This document shows, piece by piece, positions 58,036 to 64,000 of a stretch of 64,000 bases of DNA (its first letter is position 1; each line of letters begins with the position of its first letter). The stretch is from Excoecaria cochinchinensis (taxonomy: Eukaryota; Streptophyta; Magnoliopsida; Malpighiales; Euphorbiaceae). The notes below the pieces were generated by a model, which did not search any database, was not told where the DNA came from, and worked only from the letters and a program-made list of their open reading frames with translations. The stretch is taken from the NCBI GenBank assembly GCA_947683425.1, contig CANTUQ010000055.1, positions 7,074,501 through 7,138,500 of the forward strand. Reading direction: 5' to 3'. Position numbers and translations under genes: made by a program.

Positions 58036-58313
58036 GTCACGAGACGTGATGCTGCATCACGCCGTGACCCCCTTCTCGGTTGAAGGTCACGAGACGCGAA
58101 GCAGCTTCACGCCGTGACTCTTTCTTTGCTGAAGGTCACGTGACGTGATGCTGCATCACGCCGTGACTTTCGCCTCCTCCTGCGTGTGATTTCTTCCTCT
58201 CCTCACAGGCGTCACGAGACGTGACTGATGGTCACGCCGTGACTGCCTTGCTTTTTGCTTGGCTCTCGCGTGAAGCCTGTGTCACGCGACGTGATGAATG
58301 GTCACGGCGTGAC
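58036..58313. repeat. Five 33-bp hairpin repeats in F's LTR
   Basis: Units lie at 58036-58068, 58086-58118, 58135-58167, 58211-58243 and 58281-58313. Each starts gtcacg and ends cgtgac, forming an outer stem. An inner stem varies between units: GTGATG/CATCAC in units 1 and 3, GAAG/CTTC in unit 2, GTGAC/GTCAC in unit 4. Several of these changes are paired on both arms. The second LTR has the same array, 4085 bp further on. Confidence 0.93.
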
Positions 58314-58749
58314 CAGTCTTCCCTGCTGCCTTATTTTCTAAAACATGATTTTTAACTTCTGATTTCAAGGGTTTTACACTACATGACGACTAATTAGTTT
58401 TAAAATCTGATTGTATTTCAAGAATTGCATAATATTGGGTTTTGAATACATGATTAATAATATTTTTATACATGATTTATATGTTTATAATTTACATGAA
58501 TATAGTTATTCCAATGCGGATTTTATGTTCTTTTTACCTCCTGTGTTTGATAATTGAATATGTTACATGTTTCTGGGTTCGATTAGTATATACAAATACA
58601 TGGATTATTACAAGATGAATTATAAGTTCTTATTACTTCCGGTAATTAATATTTGGATATATGTATATGTTTCTGATCTTGATCAACGTACATGAATACA
58701 TGAATTATTGAGTTGTGTCATTTAAGCCTGAATAAGTCATAGTAGTGGA

Positions 58750-58767
58750 TAAGTAAGCGCTTACTTA
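58750..58767. repeat. Perfect 18-bp palindrome in F's LTR
   Basis: taagtaagcgcttactta is identical on both strands. It corresponds in position to palindromes in the other chromovirus-type LTRs. The second copy is at 62835-62852. Confidence 0.9.
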
Positions 58768-59167
58768 GGTCAGTGTGTGTGTGCAGCTGCTATATGATAA
58801 AAATGTTATATGCGGGTCCGTTTGGATCCTTGTTTCGATCCTGTTAGGATCTATATGGAAATAAAGCGGGACCTCGGTCTCTATATGAAAATTACATGTT
58901 TGAGACTCATGTCTCTATATGCTTGGGATACTGTGTTCTATCAGTATCCAAATGACCGTATCCACTTCTTAGGTTTATACCAGACTAATCAGGCTACCTG
59001 TTTATATGTGATAATTATATATGTTGGGATGTTTATTAACAAGATTAAATGGATATGATGCATATGAATTCTTGTATAACTTGATGATATGCACCTTGTA
59101 TATATTAATTATAGTATTGTTGCACATATGTTATATGTATATTGTTATTTTGTTTTGTTCCTCCCCA

Positions 59168-59185
59168 CTAAGCGTTATCGCTTAG
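59168..59185 (+). other. Conserved LTR stem-loop, F left LTR
   Basis: CTAAGCG-TTAT-CGCTTAG is flanked by cccca and cacggg. The copy in the right LTR is at 63253-63270. Confidence 0.85.
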
Positions 59186-59603
59186 CACGGGCTCTTTTCC
59201 CGTGCAGGTGGCGAGTGCAGTTCAGAGTCGGATATCTGCAGGTCGGCCACTAGGAGTCTTTTTGGATGAAGTTGTTTTTATTTTTGAAGTCTTCCGCTGT
59301 AATTATTTTTGTACATGGCTTGTGTATAGCAAAATGAATCTTTTGTAAAGAAACAAGTATATATTTTTGTATATGTATTTGCTTACGAGGCCTTTTTGTA
59401 AAAACGGTATAAATATGATATATGTATAAGGACTTGATATATATATGTTACAGGAATTTTCTGATTAAATGATTAAAAGTTTCTTTAAATCTCATTTGGT
59501 TTTCTTTTATTTATTTATACATGTGTAAATGTATATGATTATATGTGTTTGCCTGCGTGGCACTCCGGTATCCTTCCAACGGGGATGGCGGGGTGTTACA
59601 GCT

Positions 59604-59617
59604 TGGTATCAGAGCCC
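59604..59617 (+). other. Primer binding site of element F
   Basis: tggtatcagagccc, three bases after the LTR end, is complementary to initiator tRNA-Met. Confidence 0.93.
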
Positions 59618-59733
59618 AGGTTTGGTGGTTCTGGGTTATGTTGTGATTGTTTGAGTATAGAGTCGAGTCTATGCGTGAGAGTCAGTTTTGTTTAGTGGCT
59701 TAATGCAGATGTCTTGTGTTTTGTAGTGTTTAT

Positions 59734-60762
59734 ATGGAGTCGGATCCAAGTGAGTATATGGGCGACACTATGAGCAGTTATAATGTGGGTCCTAGAGAGA
59801 ATCCAGTTAGAAGAGATGATCCAGTTAGACAGGATAGACATGAGCGGGAACCTGCACCAGCTGAGGGTGCAAATAGAGGTATTGCTTTTGATCCAGTGTT
59901 AGTTCAGGGGTTATTGCAAGTGGTTGATAGGTTGACTGCACCTAAGGCTCCAACTGAGTTGTTAAGAAAGAGAGGAGCAGAGGATTTTCATGGGACTGCT
60001 TTAGATGAATCCGATGTGGCTGAGTTTTGGCTGAAGAGAGTGGACAGGATTTTGCAAGAGATTAGATGTCCTGCTGATCAGAGAGCTTCTTGTGCAATAT
60101 CGTTGCTTCAAGGACCAGCATATGATTGGTGGGAACTAGTGATGAGGAATCCTCAGCGACCAGCTGAATTGACATGGGATTATTTCAAGCGAGAGTTTGA
60201 GCAAAAGTATATAACAAAGGCATACCAAGAAGCGAAGTGGAGAAAGTTCATTAGTTTGAAGCAGCGGGGCATGACTGTCAGTGAGTACGATAAGGAGTTC
60301 AACCGGTTAAGCAAGTATGTGCCTGAGCAGTTGTTGACAGATGAGTTCAGATGTAGGCACTTTTTAGAGGGATTGCGTGAGGTATTCAGAGGCCCTTTGT
60401 CTGCGATGATTGTCTTGCAGCCAGTTGGGTATTATCAGATTGTGGCTGCAGCAATGAGGTTAGAGGAATCTGATGAGATCAAGCAGAGAATGGCTAGCAA
60501 GAGGAGAGCACCGGATGGGGGAATTGCGAGTACTAAGAAGTCCAAGGGTACTCCAGTTGAGCAGGAATCTAGAGGGAATGTTCGAGTGCCTTCACAGGTA
60601 GAGAGTGTAGCCCCACAAGGAAATAAAGGAAATCGAGCATCAGAATGCGAGCATTGTCATAGGTACCATTGGGGTACGTGTCGCAAGATTACCGGCGCTT
60701 GTTTCAAGTGTGGAAGCATGGAACATCGATTTGCCTTTTGCCCTAGTCGACAAGAGAACTAG
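59734..60762 (+). CDS. Gag protein of element F
   Basis: The 342-residue gag starts at the ATG at 59734 (MESDPSEYMGD). The frame opens a little earlier at 59716, but without an ATG. The capsid domain runs from about 70 to 230 (LLRKRGAEDFHGTALDESD, then CAISLLQGPAYDWWELV, then FISLKQRGMTVSEYDKEFNRLSKY), close to the gag part of C's polyprotein. A CX2C/H-rich segment (CEHCHRYHWGTC) precedes a CCHC knuckle, CFKCGSMEHRFAFC, near the end. It should form particles and bind RNA, but all enzymes must come from elsewhere. It ends in a TAG that is followed by an in-frame open stretch to 61086. Confidence 0.93.
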   Translation: MESDPSEYMGDTMSSYNVGPRENPVRRDDPVRQDRHEREPAPAEGANRGIAFDPVLVQGLLQVVDRLTAPKAPTELLRKRGAEDFHGTALDESDVAEFWLKRVDRILQEIRCPADQRASCAISLLQGPAYDWWELVMRNPQRPAELTWDYFKREFEQKYITKAYQEAKWRKFISLKQRGMTVSEYDKEFNRLSKYVPEQLLTDEFRCRHFLEGLREVFRGPLSAMIVLQPVGYYQIVAAAMRLEESDEIKQRMASKRRAPDGGIASTKKSKGTPVEQESRGNVRVPSQVESVAPQGNKGNRASECEHCHRYHWGTCRKITGACFKCGSMEHRFAFCPSRQEN

Positions 60763-61028
60763 AATCAACAAGAAAGCCGAAAATCCAATGTTATCCAAAG
60801 CAATCGTGAAGGAAGTCGAGCTCCGAGAGTACCATCAGAAACAGTGCAGCGACCTGGTGCTACTGAGGATCATAATCAGTATAGAGGTTATGCTATGATT
60901 GCTAGAGATGCAACGGGTACAGCGGGTCCTTCGGGTAAGTGTTTACATGTACAGTTTTGTCTTGTTTCGATTTTGCTATTTGAGATGTGTTTGGATAAGC
61001 GAGGAAATTTCGAGGACGAAATTTTCAT
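60763..61028 (+). other. Post-gag remnant of pol in element F
   Basis: After the gag TAG the same frame stays open through the linker that precedes protease in relatives (RGYAMIARDATG). It then passes directly to the extreme C-terminal end of pol (NFEDEIF, compare NFEDEIL at the end of C). All of protease to chromodomain is thus deleted between about 60935 and 60990. Confidence 0.75.
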
Positions 61029-61042
61029 AAGGAGGGGTGAGT
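61029..61042 (+). other. Polypurine tract of element F
   Basis: aaggaggggtgagt directly precedes the TGTCACACC start of the 3' LTR, in the same form and place as in C. Confidence 0.9.
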
Positions 61043-63685
61043 TGTCACACCCCATAAGTGGCCTAATTGGATTTAGTAATTTTTAATGGGACAATTAAGG
61101 TTAATTGGGTTATATTCAAGTGGAAAGGAGGATTAAATTGCAAGAATTTAATTGAAGTAATTACATATTTTTAGTTAAGTGAGTAAAGGGTATTTTGGTT
61201 TGGACTTAATTGGTAAAAGAGGATTATGTGATTTGTGTAACTGTGCATGTGTGCCAGGTGGATGAGGTGAGTGTATGGGCACGTGGGTGAGGGAAAGGAG
61301 AGTTTTGAATGTTTTGGTTCCTGGAAAACTAAACATATGAGTTTCTCTCTCTTTTGCTCTCTCTCACGTTGGCCATCTCCTTCCTCTCCATTTTCTGTTC
61401 TTTTTCCCCATTGCATGTGTATGATTATCTGTTTGGAGAGCTTGGGTTTTAGGTTTTGAAGCTTCAGCAGGGTAAGTAACTACTGATTTTACTTTGGGTT
61501 CTTGATCTTCATCTTTTCTGGGATTATTCTGAGATATATATATAGTGGTTCTTGGGATTAACTGGGTATCGGTTTGTCTGTTGCAAGTACTGGAAGATAG
61601 AAGAAAAGAGAAGGGAAAAGATAAGGTGGTGGACTGAGAGTTACAGTGGACATTTTTGGACTTCATTTCCAGGTTTGGGAGTGTGTCTGTCTTTCTCATT
61701 CTTGAATCCAGATTGTAGTTTTGTTGCTAATATAGTTATGAGTGTTGGAATATTGAAATGCATGAGTTATGTAGTGTTCGATACATGATTACAGTAGGAA
61801 AAGAATGATATGAGTTTGCAAATGAGATGTTTATATATGTATATGAATGTGAAGCTCTGGTTTGGGTCTCTTTCTGTTTATATTCTGTAATTATATGTTA
61901 GGATGAATAAAGTGAGTGAAATGGCTGTAATGGTGCTCAGAGGACTTAAAGGTACGTGTTTGAATGATTATTTCATGAAAAATAGTTTTATACAAATGGG
62001 GTTTTGAATTTGGAGAGTGCTCTGTTTTCTGGATTTTCTGGGTTTATCCACGTTTTTACTGGTAGTTGGTTTTGAGAAGATGATGGAGTTTGTGAAGAGA
62101 AGCAGAATTGTGAGAAGAAGGTCACGAGACGTGATGCTGCATCACGCCGTGACCCCCTTCTCGGTTGAAGGTCACGAGACGCGAAGCAGCTTCACGCCGT
62201 GACTCTTTCTTTGCTGAAGGTCACGTGACGTGATGCTGCATCACGCCGTGACTTTCGCCTCCTCCTGCGTGTGATTTCTTCCTCTCCTCACAGGCATCAC
62301 GAGACGTGACTGATGGTCACGCCGTGACTGCCTTGGTTTTTGCTTGGCTCTCGCGTGAAGCCTGTGTCACGCGACGTGATGAATGGTCACGGCGTGACCA
62401 GTCTTCCCTGCTGCCTTATTTTCTAAAACATGATTTTTAACTTCTGATTTCAAGGGTTTTACACTACATGACGACTAATTAGTTTTAAAATCTGATTGTA
62501 TTTCAAGAATTGCATAATATTGGGTTTTGAATACATGATTAATAATATTTTTATACATGATTTATATGTTTATAATTTACATGAATATAGTTATTCCAAT
62601 GCGGATTTTATGTTCTTTTTACCTCCTGTGTTTGATAATTGAATATGTTACATGTTTCTGGGTTCGATTAGTATATACAAATACATGGATTATTACAAGA
62701 TGAATTATAAGTTCTTATTACTTCCGGTAATTAATATTTGGATATATGTATATGTTTCTGATCTTGATCAACGTACATGAATACATGAATTATTGAGTTG
62801 TGTCATTTAAGCCTGAATAAGTCATAGTAGTGGATAAGTAAGCGCTTACTTAGGTCAGTGTGTGTGTGCAGCTGCTATATGATAAAAATGTTATATGCGG
62901 GTCCGTTTGGATCCTTGTTTCGATCCTGTTAGGATCTATATGGAAATAAAGTGGGACCTCGGTCTCTATATGAAAATTACATGTTTGAGACTCATGTCTC
63001 TATATGCTTGGGATACTGTGTTCTATCAGTATCCAAATGACCGTATCCACTTCTTAGGTTTATACCAGACTAATCAGGCTACCTGTTTATATGTGATAAT
63101 TATATATGTTGGGATGTTTATTAACAAGATTAAATGGATATGATGCATATGAATTCTTGTATAACTTGATGATATGCACCTTGTATATATTAATTATAGT
63201 ATTGTTGCACATATGTTATATGTATATTGTTATTTTGTTTTGTTCCTCCCCACTAAGCGTTATCGCTTAGCACGGGCTCTTTTCCCGTGCAGGTGGCGAG
63301 TGCAGTTCAGAGTCGGATATCTGCAGGTCGGCCACTAGGAGTCTTTTTGGATGAAGTTGTTTTTATTTTTGAAGTCTTCCGCTGTAATTATTTTTGTACA
63401 TGGCTTGTGTATAGCAAAATGAATCTTTTGTAAAGAAACAAGTATATATTTTTGTATATGTATTTGCTTACGAGGCCTTTTTGTAAAAACGGTATAAATA
63501 TGATATATGTATAAGGACTTGATATATATATGTTACAGGAATTTTCTGATTAAATGATTAAAAGTTTCTTTAAATCTCATTTGGTTTTCTTTTATTTATT
63601 TATACATGTGTAAATGTATATGATTATATGTGTTTGCCTGCGTGGCACTCCGGTATCCTTCCAACGGGGATGGCGGGGTGTTACA
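61043..63685 (+). repeat. 3' LTR of element F
   Basis: It has the same length as the left LTR. The hairpin array starts at 62121, the 18-bp palindrome is at 62835-62852 and the stem-loop at 63253-63270. Six differences from the left LTR were noticed, spread along its length; two lie inside or beside the hairpin array. Confidence 0.96.
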
Positions 63686-64000
63686 GTTTGTGCGTGCCTG
63701 ATGATGATGAGTTGAAGAGAAAGCTTTTGTTAGAGGCACATACTACAGTCTTCATTATGCATCCTGGAAGTGAAAAGATGTATTGGGATCTGATGCAATT
63801 TTACTGGTGGCCCGGAATGAAGAGGGATATAGTGGATTTTATTTCCAAGTTCTTGACCTGTCAGCAGGTAAAGGCTGAGCACCAAGTTCCATCTGGGTTG
63901 CTCAACCCTTTACCTATTCCACAGTGGAAGTGGGATGATATCACGATGGATTTTGTGACAGGTTTGCCGATGACTCAAAGGAAGCATGATTCGATTTGGG
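63686..64000 (+). pseudogene. Integrase of decayed element D, continued
   Basis: After F's right target duplicate the frame resumes with ELKRKLLLEAHTTVF and HPGSEKMYWDLM, the integrase zinc-binding region, then WWPGMKRDIVDF. The first zinc-binding Cys of the CxxC pair is Phe here (FLTCQQ against CLICQQ in C). The start of the catalytic core, MDFVTGLP, is at the end of the window. The sequence continues beyond. Confidence 0.9.

Larger units (their letters stand above)
56958..59600 (+). repeat. 5' LTR of element F
   Basis: It starts TGTCACACCCC and ends GGGGTGTTACA. It has five 33-bp hairpin units (58036-58313), an 18-bp perfect palindrome (58750-58767) and the conserved stem-loop (59168-59185). 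Short open frames in it are duplicated in the other LTR and have no domain. Confidence 0.96.
56958..63685 (+). mobile_element. Gag-only LTR retrotransposon F (TR-GAG type)
   Basis: Two LTRs of exactly 2643 bp each (56958-59600 and 61043-63685) are flanked by perfect target duplicates gtttg (56953-56957 and 63686-63690). The interior of 1442 bp has a primer site, an intact gag and a purine tract, but no protease, RT, RNase H or integrase. I count six differences between the LTRs by eye, about 0.2 percent, so it moved recently. It must have used pol from another chromovirus. This layout fits the non-autonomous class described in plants as terminal-repeat retrotransposons with a gag domain. Confidence 0.95.
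41098..64000 (+). mobile_element. Decayed chromovirus-type Ty3/gypsy element D (continues past window)
   Basis: The element starts TGTAACACCCCG at 41098. Its 5' LTR (three pieces: 41098-42556, about 46971-47296, 53117-53590) is interrupted by two CACTA-type transposons. PBS, gag, protease, RT, RNase H and the start of integrase follow in chromovirus order with many stops. F interrupts the integrase at 56958; the frame resumes at 63691 and runs off the window. Without insertions the LTR is about 2.25 kb, close to the 2295-bp solo LTR. The 3' LTR is not visible. Confidence 0.88.

Noticed and set aside
57086..59058. Frames duplicated at 57086-59058 and 61171-63143
   Set aside because: They are LTR sequence of F, duplicated because LTRs are repeats.
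1..64000. tRNA, rRNA or single-copy host genes
   Set aside because: None recognised on either strand; the tRNA-like sequences are short primer binding sites (12-19 bases), not genes.

Overview
The window is a stretch of plant nuclear heterochromatin, almost certainly from a flowering plant. It is AT-rich and made of transposable elements inserted into one another: Ty3/gypsy elements of the Tat and chromovirus (Tekay/Del-type) lineages, a Ty1/copia element and CACTA DNA transposons. I see no cellular gene, rRNA, tRNA or CRISPR array. The species cannot be named from this sequence. Elements are lettered here for reference.

Layout. (G) 1-6879, + strand: copia element with an intact 1320-codon gag-pol and a 1.73-kb 3' LTR; its 5' LTR lies left of the window. 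G sits inside the gag of (A), 6880-11368, - strand: a decayed Tat element showing its gag 5' end, leader and 5' LTR. A sits inside (E), + strand: the oldest Tat pol remnant, visible at 11369-13313, 15609-16304 and 40889-about 41000. E is also split by a 2.3-kb solo LTR (13314-15608, TSD gctat) and by (B), a - strand Tat element at 16305-40888 (TSD ccctg). B is itself split by (C), a complete - strand chromovirus at 25165-35995 (TSD ctggg) with a 1531-codon gag-pol ending in a chromodomain.

(D) starts at 41098 on the + strand: a decayed chromovirus whose 5' LTR holds two CACTA-type transposons (about 42557-46970, and 47297-53116 with TSD aat). Its dead gag-pol runs from 53700 and is split by (F), 56958-63685 (TSD gtttg). 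F is a two-LTR element that keeps only gag. D's integrase resumes at 63691 and leaves the window.

How the parts relate. C is the only element with both LTRs and a full coding region here, and G has an intact coding region. F must have used pol from elsewhere. B kept most of its genes but has two frameshifts and Lys in place of the third integrase catalytic residue. LTR pairs of B, C and F differ by only a handful of bases, so these insertions are recent; E, A and D are old.

The most unusual signal is inside the LTRs. Every Tat and chromovirus LTR here carries a GC-rich cluster of short perfect hairpins, with different sequence in each family. The chromovirus-type LTRs also share a CTAAGCG/CGCTTAG stem-loop and a second upstream palindrome at matching positions.
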